A DNA stretch of 64,000 bases from an uncultured Eubacteriales bacterium (GTDB lineage Bacteria > Bacillota > Clostridia > Oscillospirales > UBA644): the NCBI GenBank assembly GCA_934501435.1, contig CAKSTW010000003.1:62001-126000 (forward strand), in the 5' to 3' direction. The position numbers and the translations under genes were made by a program. This document shows, piece by piece, positions 15,799-23,338 of the stretch. Position 1 is the first letter of the stretch. Each line of letters starts with the position of its first letter. The notes under the pieces were generated by a model that had not been told where the DNA came from, did not search any database, and saw only the letters and a list, made by a program, of their open reading frames with translations.

Positions 15799-16507
15799 TT
15801 TTGCAAAAAGAAACACAAAAGAGATGTTAAGAGATCCGCTGATGTTCATTTTCGCTCTCGGCTTTCCTTTGGTGCTGCTCGTCCTGATGTCGGCGATAAA
15901 CGCAAGTGTCCCCGTCGATCTTTTCGCAATAGAAAACCTCGCTCCGGGAATTGCCGTTTTCGGGCTTTCCTTCGTTTCCCTGCTTTCTGGGACTTTGCTT
16001 GCGACCGACCGCACGACGGCGTTTCTTTCCCGTCTTTTTTCGACCCCGATGACCTCGGCTGATTTCGTTTTCGGATATATCCTGCCGTCGCTTTTGCTTT
16101 CGTTTTTACAAACGCTTATCTGCTATGCGGCGTCCCTCTTTTTCGGGCTTGAATTTTCGGCAAAAATTCTGTTTTCGGCAACAGTCTCTATTCCCTCCGC
16201 CCTTCTCTTTGTCTCAATAGGGCTTTGTCTCGGATGTCTTGTATCGGAAAAGGCGGTCGGCGGGCTTTCCTCCGTCATAATAAACCTTGCGGCATGGCTT
16301 TCGGGAATATGGTTCGATATCGGGCTTATCGGCGGAGTTTTCGAAAAGATATGCAACGTTCTGCCCTTTATTCACGCGAAAGAATCGGTCGCCGCAGCGC
16401 TTAACGGGAATTTTTCGGATATTCTCCCCCACCTTTTTTGGGTCGGTGCCTATGCCGTGGTTTTCACAGTGCTTTCTGTCGTACTTTTCAGGAAAAAAAT
16501 GAAATAA
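15785..16507 (+). CDS. ABC-2 type transporter permease
   Basis: 240-residue membrane protein with about six hydrophobic segments: an N-terminal cytoplasmic stretch (NFAKRNTKEMLRDP), a large loop, then five clustered helices, as in the ABC-2 exporter family. The start ATG 15785 lies within the ATPase gene (14 bp overlap) with GGGAGG about 6 bp upstream. It forms the channel for the ATPase at 15058-15798. Substrate unknown. Confidence 0.86.
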   Translation: MKMLNFAKRNTKEMLRDPLMFIFALGFPLVLLVLMSAINASVPVDLFAIENLAPGIAVFGLSFVSLLSGTLLATDRTTAFLSRLFSTPMTSADFVFGYILPSLLLSFLQTLICYAASLFFGLEFSAKILFSATVSIPSALLFVSIGLCLGCLVSEKAVGGLSSVIINLAAWLSGIWFDIGLIGGVFEKICNVLPFIHAKESVAAALNGNFSDILPHLFWVGAYAVVFTVLSVVLFRKKMK

Positions 16508-16512
16508 TCTTA

Positions 16513-16541
16513 TTGACATTGAAGCCCCGGTAAACTATAAT
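16513..16541 (+). promoter_or_regulatory. nagA promoter
   Basis: TTGACA (16513-16518), 17-bp spacer, consensus TATAAT (16536-16541). Confidence 0.85.
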
Positions 16542-16574
16542 ATACAGGAAAAGAAAATTGCGGAGGATAAGAAA

Positions 16575-17714
16575 ATGATTTTCAGAAATGCGGAAATTTA
16601 CAATGAAAATTTCGACCTTGTAAAAGCCGATATTGCGGTTAAAGGCGAAAAAATAGAAAAGATAGGCGAAAAACTCGACGGAGACGGTTTTGACCTTTCG
16701 GGGCTCACCGTTCTTCCCGGACTTATAGATATACATATCCACGGCTGCGCGGGCGCAGATACCGGAGACGCGACGCCCGAAGCGCTTGAAGCGATGAGCG
16801 AATGTCTCGTAAAAAGAGGCGTCACATCGTTCTGTCCGACTTCAATGACCCTTTCTTTCGAAGAGCTGACAAAGATCTTTGCAAACGTTTCGGATATGAA
16901 AGACAAAGTTAAGGGGGCATACATCCACGGCGTCAATATGGAAGGACCTTACATTGCGATGTCGAAAAAAGGAGCGCAGAACGCCGCTTACGTAAGAAAC
17001 CCCGACAAGGAAGAATTCAAACGTCTCTATGACGGCTGCGGCGGAAACATCAAGGTCGTCGATATCGCCCCCGAATGCGACGGCGCGGAGGAATTCATAA
17101 AGGAAGTCGAGCCTTACTGCCCCGTTTCGGTCGCGCACACCGCGGCAGGCTATGACGAAACAATAAAGGCGTTCGACCTCGGCGTAAGACACATAACCCA
17201 CCTTTATAACGCACAGAGCGGACTTTCCCACCGTGCCCCCGGCGTTGTCGGAGCGGTCTTTGACAGAGCGAAAAAAGACGGCGTTCAGGCGGAGATTATC
17301 TGCGACGGATTCCATATCCACCCGGCGGCTCTCCGCATAGCGTTCGCAATGCTCGGCGAAGACAACAGCATTATAATCAGCGACTCGATGAGAGCGGCGG
17401 GACATTTCGACGGAGAATACGACCTCGGAGGTCAGACCGTTTACGTTAAGGACGGCAAAGCGTTGCTTGCCGACGGAACGATAGCGGCGTCAACGTCGAA
17501 CGTATATGAAGAACTCAAAAACGTTATAAACTTCGGAATTCCCGTTAAACAGGCGATAAAATCTGCGACGATAAACCCCGCGAGATCGATAAGAGCCGAC
17601 AACGAAACAGGCTCGATAAAAGAGGGCAAAAACGCCGACCTGCTGGTTGTTGACAGGGATATGAACATTAAACTTGTCGTAGTCAGGGGCGAAGTTAAAG
17701 TTAATAATTTATAA
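16575..17714 (+). CDS. nagA: N-acetylglucosamine-6-phosphate deacetylase
   Basis: 379-residue amidohydrolase-fold enzyme that converts GlcNAc-6-phosphate to glucosamine-6-phosphate and acetate in amino-sugar and cell-wall recycling. The metal motif DIHIHGCAGAD (about 52-62), NMEGPYI (catalytic-site Glu, about 121-127), the histidines in VAHTAAGYD and HLYNAQSGLSHR, and the catalytic Asp in IIISDSMRAAG all follow the NagA pattern. It has its own promoter and a bidirectional terminator downstream. No nagB or transporter gene is adjacent. Confidence 0.93.
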   Translation: MIFRNAEIYNENFDLVKADIAVKGEKIEKIGEKLDGDGFDLSGLTVLPGLIDIHIHGCAGADTGDATPEALEAMSECLVKRGVTSFCPTSMTLSFEELTKIFANVSDMKDKVKGAYIHGVNMEGPYIAMSKKGAQNAAYVRNPDKEEFKRLYDGCGGNIKVVDIAPECDGAEEFIKEVEPYCPVSVAHTAAGYDETIKAFDLGVRHITHLYNAQSGLSHRAPGVVGAVFDRAKKDGVQAEIICDGFHIHPAALRIAFAMLGEDNSIIISDSMRAAGHFDGEYDLGGQTVYVKDGKALLADGTIAASTSNVYEELKNVINFGIPVKQAIKSATINPARSIRADNETGSIKEGKNADLLVVDRDMNIKLVVVRGEVKVNNL

Positions 17715-17727
17715 TTGAAGAAAAAAC

Positions 17728-17758
17728 GACAGTCTCTTTTTCGGAGGCTGTCATTTTT
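17728..17758. terminator. Bidirectional terminator after nagA
   Basis: Hairpin GACAG.CTC-TTTTTC-GGAG.CTGTC followed by ATTTTTC on the plus strand; its distal edge overlaps the stop codon of the small HTH gene on the other strand. Confidence 0.75.
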
Positions 17759-17945
17759 CATTTTCGATTTCTTCTTCTATAAGTTCTACAAGTTTGCTCA
17801 CGGGGATATCAAGCGCTTCCGCGATTTTCCAGAGGGTCTCGAAATTTGCCTGTTTATATCCGCTTTCTATCATTGCGATATGGCTTCTCGCCATTCCCGC
17901 AAGCCCGGAAAGCACCTCCTGGGAAAGTCCTCTTTTCTTTCGCAA
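17751..17945 (-). CDS. Small XRE-family HTH regulator (start uncertain)
   Basis: The HTH core RKKRGLSQEVLSGLAG, RSHIAMIESG and ANFETLWKIAEALDIPVSKL is plain, with an acidic C-terminal tail (LIEEEIENEK). The coordinates begin at an in-frame TTG (17943-17945) that has no ribosome site and cuts off helix 1. The frame stays open upstream to about 17990 and encodes a well-matched helix 1 (EYDKYAVGKVIRTL). A GGGGGAG site lies there, but no ATG, GTG or TTG is in frame, only ATC at a fitting distance. So a rare start codon, or a small sequence change, is likely. Confidence 0.7.
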   Translation of the reverse strand: MRKKRGLSQEVLSGLAGMARSHIAMIESGYKQANFETLWKIAEALDIPVSKLVELIEEEIENEK

Positions 17946-17990
17946 AGTCCGGATAACTTTCCCGACTGCATATTTGTCATATTCGATAAG

Positions 17991-18200
17991 GCACTCCCCC
18001 TTTCTTTATAGTATAATAAAGAAAGGATACAATTACTGTCTACGATAGTTGACAAAACCGAAATTTAATGGTAAAATATAAGAAAAAGTAAAAAAATAAC
18101 CGATAAAAAAGTTATGTACCAAATTCGGGACGAACATATATGTATAATCTAATTGTGTTAAAGACACAACAAAAAATAAAATTAAAGGGGAGAACCTGAC
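17991..18200. other. Intergenic region before the DUF262 module
   Basis: AT-rich non-coding DNA. A TATAAT at about 18141-18146 preceding the plus-strand genes is the only promoter element I can point to, without a clear -35 box. An AAGGGGAG ribosome site precedes the gene at 18201. Confidence 0.45.
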
Positions 18201-18677
18201 ATGGGAAAATGGAAATTGATTTGGTGCATAGCACGCTTCGGAGACGAGGAGGAGTTCGACACTTTTGAAGAGGCAAAATCTGTTTTCAGAAAAAAGATAA
18301 GTCGGGAAGTCAGTGACGAGTGGGAGGAGATTTTCGATTTCCTCGAAAAAGAGTTGGAAGAAGAAACAGACGGTGAGGAAATAATGAATTTTCTCAAAAA
18401 ATTCGCCGACAACGAATTAGAAGAATCAGATGTTATTGAAACGGAATATCACGGAAAATTCCATCTTACAATCAATGCTGACGGCATTGATATGGCCGAG
18501 GATGAGGATTACGGACAACAAGTATATCCGACAATTTCCTCTAACTTTATTTTTATGGACGATCCGAATATATTTTATCATTTCACATTTATTGATTACT
18601 ATGATCCCGATTTGATGCCCGGGACGGAGTATAACGGTTACGGATATTTCATTACTTTAAACAAAGTGACAGATTAA
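18201..18677 (+). CDS. Acidic hypothetical protein upstream of the DUF262 nuclease
   Basis: 158 residues, unrecognised. It is very acidic in the middle (EKELEEETDGEEIMNF region, about 52-85), with an aromatic, aspartate-rich C-terminal half (IFMDDPNIFYHFTFIDYYDPDL, in pieces). There is no signal peptide or membrane segment. A good AAGGGGAG site precedes the start, and the next gene follows after 26 bp, so they are probably co-transcribed. The acidic character could fit a partner or inhibitor of a DNA-binding enzyme, but this is a guess. Confidence 0.6.
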   Translation: MGKWKLIWCIARFGDEEEFDTFEEAKSVFRKKISREVSDEWEEIFDFLEKELEEETDGEEIMNFLKKFADNELEESDVIETEYHGKFHLTINADGIDMAEDEDYGQQVYPTISSNFIFMDDPNIFYHFTFIDYYDPDLMPGTEYNGYGYFITLNKVTD

Positions 18678-18703
18678 ACTGATTAAGAAATGAGGTAAAA
18701 AAA

Positions 18704-20485
18704 ATGCCAGAGTATATGCCAACTAAACGCATCGCAGAAATAATTGAACTGGTCGAAAAATCAGAATGGATTTTGCCGACTTTTCAAAGAAAATATGTGT
18801 GGGACCAAGAACAAATATGTGATTTGTTCGATTCCATCATGCGGAGCTATCCAATTAGTACATTTATGATTTGGAAAGTTAATAAAACCACAGCTGGCGA
18901 AAATAAATTTTACAAGTTTATTCAGGATTATCAGGAGTGGTGGCGTGAGATTGGAGAACCTTTTTTACCCAAAATAGACGACTATTATTACGCTGTAATT
19001 GATGGTCAACAGAGAATAAATTCCTTATATATTGGCTATCATGGCAGTTACGCCGTAAGGCTTCCAGGAAAACGCAAGAAAAAAGCATATGATGAATCTA
19101 TTCAGCCAAAAACTTATTTGTATCTTAATTTACTTGAAAATGCAGACGAGAGCACTTCGAGATGTTACGATTTTAGATTCTTTTCTGATGTGGAGATGAA
19201 TAATCAAGATAACAAGAAAAAGTGGTATCGTGTTGGAGATATTCTTGACTATTCATACTTGGAAAATGATGATGTCGATGATAGTCTACCTAATCTTATT
19301 GATGAAAAGGAAATACTAAAAGATTTTACTGATGACGAAAGAAAAACTGCATTGAAAAAACTAAAAATGCTGTATAAAAAGACTTTTAACACACCAGTTA
19401 TAAATTACTATCAAGAAGAAACTCAAAATCTTGAGCGTGTGGTGGACGTTTTCCTGCGTGCAAATGGTGGCGGTACGCCGTTGGAATTCTCCGATTTAGT
19501 AATGTCTGTCACAACTAGTCAGTGGCCAGAGTCAAGGGATAAAATTGAAGAACTGATAAAACTGATATACGCTGAAACCGGTATAACTCTTAATAAAGAT
19601 TTTGTCTTGAAAGTTTTCCTTGTTCTATTTTCTGGAGATATAAGTTTCAAAGTTAAAAATTTTGAAGATTCAACAACAGATTTAGTAAATAAGGCAAAAA
19701 CGAATTTTGATAAGATTTATCAAGTAATACTCGGAACCTGTAAATTCGCAAATCAAATTGGATTAAACAATGAGACCTTGCGATCTAAATACGCATTGAT
19801 TCCGATTATTTATTATTCCTATAAGAACGATTTCGAAATAGACAACATTTCAAAAGGAAAAGATAACAAAAAACTGATTGAAGTGTGGATAAAATCCGCA
19901 TTATTAAAAAGTATGTTTGGCGGTAAGCCAGATGCGGTATTGACAACTATTAAAAAGATTATTGATACCAATGCCGGCAATTTCCCAACCAAAGAGATTA
20001 TTGCAGAGTATAAGAACAAGACCAAAGATATTTCGATAGATAGAGATTTTATAGAAGATCGAATTGAGACATCTCACTATGGTTCTCCAGAGGCTTATCT
20101 GCTCTTGTCTCTTGCCATAAACCTTGATCCGCAGCAAAGATATAATGTTGACCATATGTATCCCAAAGATATGTTTAAGAAAACAGAGCTAAACAAATTG
20201 TCTTACTTATCAACAGATAAAGCCCTTTACGATTACTATGCAAACAAAGCAAACTGGAATACGGTCGGCAATCTGCAATTGCTTAATGACTCCGAAAACA
20301 AGTCAAAAAACAAAACCAAATTGTCGGAATGGACAAGAGGAACGACTACATACACGTGGTCTGACTATTTTATTCCCAAGGATGATTCTGGAAATTATAT
20401 TGTGCAGGATGATAAGTTTAAAGAATTCGTTGAACTGAGAAAGAAACTCCTCGCTGATGCGATAATGAATACACTTACAGTTTAA
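18704..20485 (+). CDS. DUF262 / HNH (GmrSD-like) protein, putative type IV restriction or defence nuclease
   Basis: 593 residues. The N-terminal DUF262 domain has LPTFQRKYVWD (about 24-34), the DGQQRINSLYIG block (about 105-116) and the NGGGTPLEFSDLV block (about 255-267). The C-terminal part ends with an HNH/DUF1524-like signature: YNVDHMYPKDMF (about 484-495), then NTVGNLQLLNDSENKSK. This two-domain order is that of GmrSD-type, modification-dependent restriction proteins. The gene is much richer in A+T than its neighbours and sits between housekeeping genes, which suggests horizontal gain. Target DNA modification is unknown. Confidence 0.8.
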   Translation: MPEYMPTKRIAEIIELVEKSEWILPTFQRKYVWDQEQICDLFDSIMRSYPISTFMIWKVNKTTAGENKFYKFIQDYQEWWREIGEPFLPKIDDYYYAVIDGQQRINSLYIGYHGSYAVRLPGKRKKKAYDESIQPKTYLYLNLLENADESTSRCYDFRFFSDVEMNNQDNKKKWYRVGDILDYSYLENDDVDDSLPNLIDEKEILKDFTDDERKTALKKLKMLYKKTFNTPVINYYQEETQNLERVVDVFLRANGGGTPLEFSDLVMSVTTSQWPESRDKIEELIKLIYAETGITLNKDFVLKVFLVLFSGDISFKVKNFEDSTTDLVNKAKTNFDKIYQVILGTCKFANQIGLNNETLRSKYALIPIIYYSYKNDFEIDNISKGKDNKKLIEVWIKSALLKSMFGGKPDAVLTTIKKIIDTNAGNFPTKEIIAEYKNKTKDISIDRDFIEDRIETSHYGSPEAYLLLSLAINLDPQQRYNVDHMYPKDMFKKTELNKLSYLSTDKALYDYYANKANWNTVGNLQLLNDSENKSKNKTKLSEWTRGTTTYTWSDYFIPKDDSGNYIVQDDKFKEFVELRKKLLADAIMNTLTV

Positions 20486-20496
20486 TAATCATTCCG

Positions 20497-20540
20497 CGTA
20501 ACAAAAAAGAGGTCGTAAGAGCACTGTCTTTTTTGTTGCG
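20497..20540 (+). terminator. Long hairpin after the DUF262 gene
   Basis: CG.AACAAAAAAGA paired with TCTTTTTTGTTGCG across a 16-base loop; the 3' arm itself supplies the T run. Probable terminator. Confidence 0.6.
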
Positions 20541-20771
20541 TTGAAGCACAAACAGCGGTTTTATCGGTCAGGTTGGTTGGACAGAACAGAAACTTAAGAT
20601 ACAAAGAGGAAATCCCGGCAAAAGACCGTGAATACAAACACACAGGAAAAGGGATGAAGAAAGTTGAAAAGGACAGTAGAACCGAAAAACCGTTACAAAA
20701 ATTGATTTCAAAGCCACAAACAACGTAATATTTGAAAATCGGATAATTCCATAAGAGGTTCTCTTCAATGC
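20541..20771. other. Gene-free region
   Basis: No convincing coding sequence on either strand and no recognisable remnant. It ends at the hairpin at 20772-20803. It may be debris from insertion of the AT-rich module. Confidence 0.4.
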
Positions 20772-20803
20772 AAAAAGCCGCAACATCACAGTTGCGGCTT
20801 TTT
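20772..20803. terminator. Bidirectional terminator after the ECF S-component gene
   Basis: AAAAAGCCGCAAC-ATCACA-GTTGCGGCTTTTT, a 13-bp perfect stem with T runs in both directions. Confidence 0.9.
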
Positions 20804-20816
20804 GTTTATTATCTGA

Positions 20817-21404
20817 TTACTGTTTTTTCGTTATTTTAAGTGAGCCGGCGATTATCGGGCAGAGGATCACGTTTATTAAGAATTCGACAATGAAGTTTAT
20901 GCCGATAAGTCCGGTGAAGACGTAAACGAGGACGTCCGAGCCGCCCGCCCACGCTTTCAAGGTTTCGGTATAGAAAAGAGCCATGGCAAGGCAGAAAATT
21001 CCGGTGTTTACAACGGGGGCGGACGCCGCCGCAACGATTATTCCCGCAACGCCGTTTTTCTTTGCGACAAGGCGGTAAAGAAGTCCTGCGACAAGTCCTG
21101 CGGCAATGCCTTTAACAAAGCAGAGGGCTATTGTCAGAACGGGATTTGCGGCAAGAAGCATTGCTCCGCCGAAATCAAGACCTATAATGCAGCCGACCGA
21201 AGTTATAATTCCGAAAACGCCGCCGAGGAACGCTCCGCAGGAGGGTCCGTAGAGAGACGCTCCGATAACGACGGGGACGAGAACGAGAGAAATGCTGACG
21301 TTCGTTTTAATGACATAACCGAGGAACTGCAAAATAATGATAATAACCGACAAAACCGCGGTCGTTACGAGTTTACGCGTCGCGAAACTGTTGTTTTTTC
21401 TCAT
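20817..21404 (-). CDS. ECF transporter S component
   Basis: 195-residue integral membrane protein with about six hydrophobic helices and the ECF S-component pattern: GASLYGPSCGAFLGGVFGI (about 48-66), the short N-terminal basic stretch RKNNSFATRKLVTTAV for docking, and a C-terminal KITKKQ. Such proteins bind a vitamin or other micronutrient and work with the shared EcfA-A'-T module, which is not in this window. The ligand cannot be assigned, as no riboswitch precedes the gene and no pathway genes are near. Confidence 0.82.
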   Translation of the reverse strand: MRKNNSFATRKLVTTAVLSVIIIILQFLGYVIKTNVSISLVLVPVVIGASLYGPSCGAFLGGVFGIITSVGCIIGLDFGGAMLLAANPVLTIALCFVKGIAAGLVAGLLYRLVAKKNGVAGIIVAAASAPVVNTGIFCLAMALFYTETLKAWAGGSDVLVYVFTGLIGINFIVEFLINVILCPIIAGSLKITKKQ

Positions 21405-21453
21405 AATATCTTCTCCTTTTGTATAAAATCAATACGGAAAGGACGGAGCGGAT

Positions 21454-21684
21454 ATGGGATTTGAAGCAATATTTCTCGCAATGCTTTTTTCCGTATTTTT
21501 TATCTTTTCAAAAAAAGAGCGGAAAGCAAAAATTGCGGCAAATACAGTCTCGGGGCTTGTATGTCTCATACTTTTCAATCTTTTCGCTCCGATAAAGCCG
21601 GGGTTCGGCTTTTTTCCGATAACCATGGCGTCGCTTCTCGGAGTTCCCGCAGTGCTTGCCATGGTCGTCGTCAAAATTTTCTGA
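21454..21684 (+). CDS. BofA-family protein (pro-sigma-K processing inhibitor homologue)
   Basis: 76 residues with two hydrophobic segments (about 3-18 and 28-44) and the family's ending FPITMASLLGVPAVLAMVVVKIF (in two parts, GVPAVL at about 62-67). In Bacillus BofA holds the SpoIVFB protease in check at the mother-cell membrane; this homologue may do the same or a related membrane job. An ACGGAAAGGACGGAG stretch with GGAG provides the ribosome site. It is divergent from the ECF gene and meets the end of glnS. It supports an endospore-forming ancestry. Confidence 0.78.
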   Translation: MGFEAIFLAMLFSVFFIFSKKERKAKIAANTVSGLVCLILFNLFAPIKPGFGFFPITMASLLGVPAVLAMVVVKIF

Positions 21685-23337
21685 TTATTCAACCGGTTTA
21701 TAGCTGCCTTTAAGACCGACAGTAAGATTAAAGACGTTGTCGTCCTTTGAGTCTTTGCAGAAATAGCCGGTGCGGACAAACTGGAATTTATCGCCCGCTT
21801 TCGCCTCGGCAAGAGACGGCTCTGTTTTCGCGTCTTTATAGACGGTGAGAGAATCGGGGTCAACATAGTCCATATACGATTTGTCTTCGGGGATATCGAA
21901 AACGTTTTCAAGAGTAAACATTCTGCCGTACTCTCTTATTTCGGTATCCTTTGCGTAATCTGCGGAAAGCCAATGAACGGTTCCTTTTATCTTTCTTCCG
22001 TCGGCAGGGTTTCCGTTGCCCGTTTCAAGGTCGCAGGTGCAGAGAAGTTCGGTAACGTTTCCGTTTTCGTCCTTTATAACGTCTTCGCATTTAAGGATAT
22101 ACGAACCCATAAGTCTGACTTCCCCGCCCGGTTTTAAGCGGTGGAACTTCGGCGGCGGAACTTCCGCAAAATCGTCTCTTTCGATATAGAGATTTTTTGT
22201 GAACGGAACTTTTCTTTTGCCCGCGTTTTCGTCCTGCGGGTTATTTTGCAGTTCGAAATATTCGGTTTTTCCGTCGGGATAGTTTGTCACGGTGACTTTA
22301 AGAGGTTTAAGCACCGCAACTCTTCTCGGAGCGACGGCGTTCTGTTCTTCTCTTATACAATGTTCGAGAAGTCCTATATCAACGATACTGTACGCTTTTG
22401 CAACGCCCGCGCGCTTAACGAATTCGATTATCGACGTCGGAGTGTAGCCTCTTCTGCGAAGTCCGCAGAGAGTCGGCATACGGGGGTCGTCCCAGCCGTC
22501 GACCTTGCCCGTTTCGACAAGTTCGCGCAGAAAACGCTTGCTCATTACGGTATAGGTAAGGTTGAGTCTTGCGAATTCGTACTGATGCGGTTTTTTCTCA
22601 AAACCGATATTGTCGACTACCCAGTTATAAAGGGGTCTGTGGTTTTCAAATTCGATAGAGCAAAGCGAATGGGTAATTCCCTCCAATGCGTCCTGAATGG
22701 GGTGCGCAAAGTCGTAAAGGGGGTAAATGCACCATTTGTTGCCCTGTCTGTGGTGAGAAGTATGGAGAATACGGTAAATTGCGGGGTCTCTCATATTCAT
22801 ATTCGGCGAAGACATATCAATTTTTGCACGGAGAGTATGGGTCCCGTCCGCAAATTCGCCGTTTTTCATTCTTTCGAAAAGATCGAGATTTTCTTCGACC
22901 GAACGGTTTCTGTAAGGGCTTTCCTTACCCGGTTCGGTAAGGGTTCCGCGGTATTCTCTCATTTCGTCGGCTGAAAGGTCGCAGACGTACGCCTTGCCGT
23001 CTTTTATGAGTTTTACGGCGTATTCGTAGCATTTATCGAAATAGTCGGAACCGTAATATATTCCGCCGTTAGGCTCTGCCCCGAGCCAACGAAGGTCTTC
23101 TTCGATGGAACGGACGTATTCGTCGTCTTCCTTGACGGGGTTCGTATCGTCATAACGGAGATTGAAAAGTCCGCCGTATTTCTGCGCCGTGCCCGCGTTT
23201 ATCCATATAGCCTTCGCACTGCCGATATGGAGATATCCGTTCGGTTCGGGCGGAAAACGGGTGTGAATTTTCTCGACTCTGCCCTCCGCAAGGTCCTTAT
23301 CTATAATGTCGTGTATGAAGTTGGAGGTGTTTTCCAT
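21685..23337 (-). CDS. glnS: Glutamine--tRNA ligase
   Basis: 550-residue class I aminoacyl-tRNA synthetase. The class signatures are PPEPNGYLHIGSAKA (about 30-44, HIGS) and VMSKR (about 265-269, KMSKS-like). GlnRS-type anticodon-binding beta-barrels follow, with HWLSADYAKDTEIREYGRMF and the C-terminal PSLAEAKAGDKFQFVRTGYFC blocks. It charges tRNA-Gln directly. It follows gltX in the same operon with a single base between the two genes, downstream of thrC and thrB. Confidence 0.95.
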   Translation of the reverse strand: MENTSNFIHDIIDKDLAEGRVEKIHTRFPPEPNGYLHIGSAKAIWINAGTAQKYGGLFNLRYDDTNPVKEDDEYVRSIEEDLRWLGAEPNGGIYYGSDYFDKCYEYAVKLIKDGKAYVCDLSADEMREYRGTLTEPGKESPYRNRSVEENLDLFERMKNGEFADGTHTLRAKIDMSSPNMNMRDPAIYRILHTSHHRQGNKWCIYPLYDFAHPIQDALEGITHSLCSIEFENHRPLYNWVVDNIGFEKKPHQYEFARLNLTYTVMSKRFLRELVETGKVDGWDDPRMPTLCGLRRRGYTPTSIIEFVKRAGVAKAYSIVDIGLLEHCIREEQNAVAPRRVAVLKPLKVTVTNYPDGKTEYFELQNNPQDENAGKRKVPFTKNLYIERDDFAEVPPPKFHRLKPGGEVRLMGSYILKCEDVIKDENGNVTELLCTCDLETGNGNPADGRKIKGTVHWLSADYAKDTEIREYGRMFTLENVFDIPEDKSYMDYVDPDSLTVYKDAKTEPSLAEAKAGDKFQFVRTGYFCKDSKDDNVFNLTVGLKGSYKPVE

Positions 23338-23338
23338 A

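Noticed and set aside
21405..21453. Riboswitch before the ECF S-component
   Set aside because: Only about 50 bp separate it from bofA, and no aptamer-like structure is visible.
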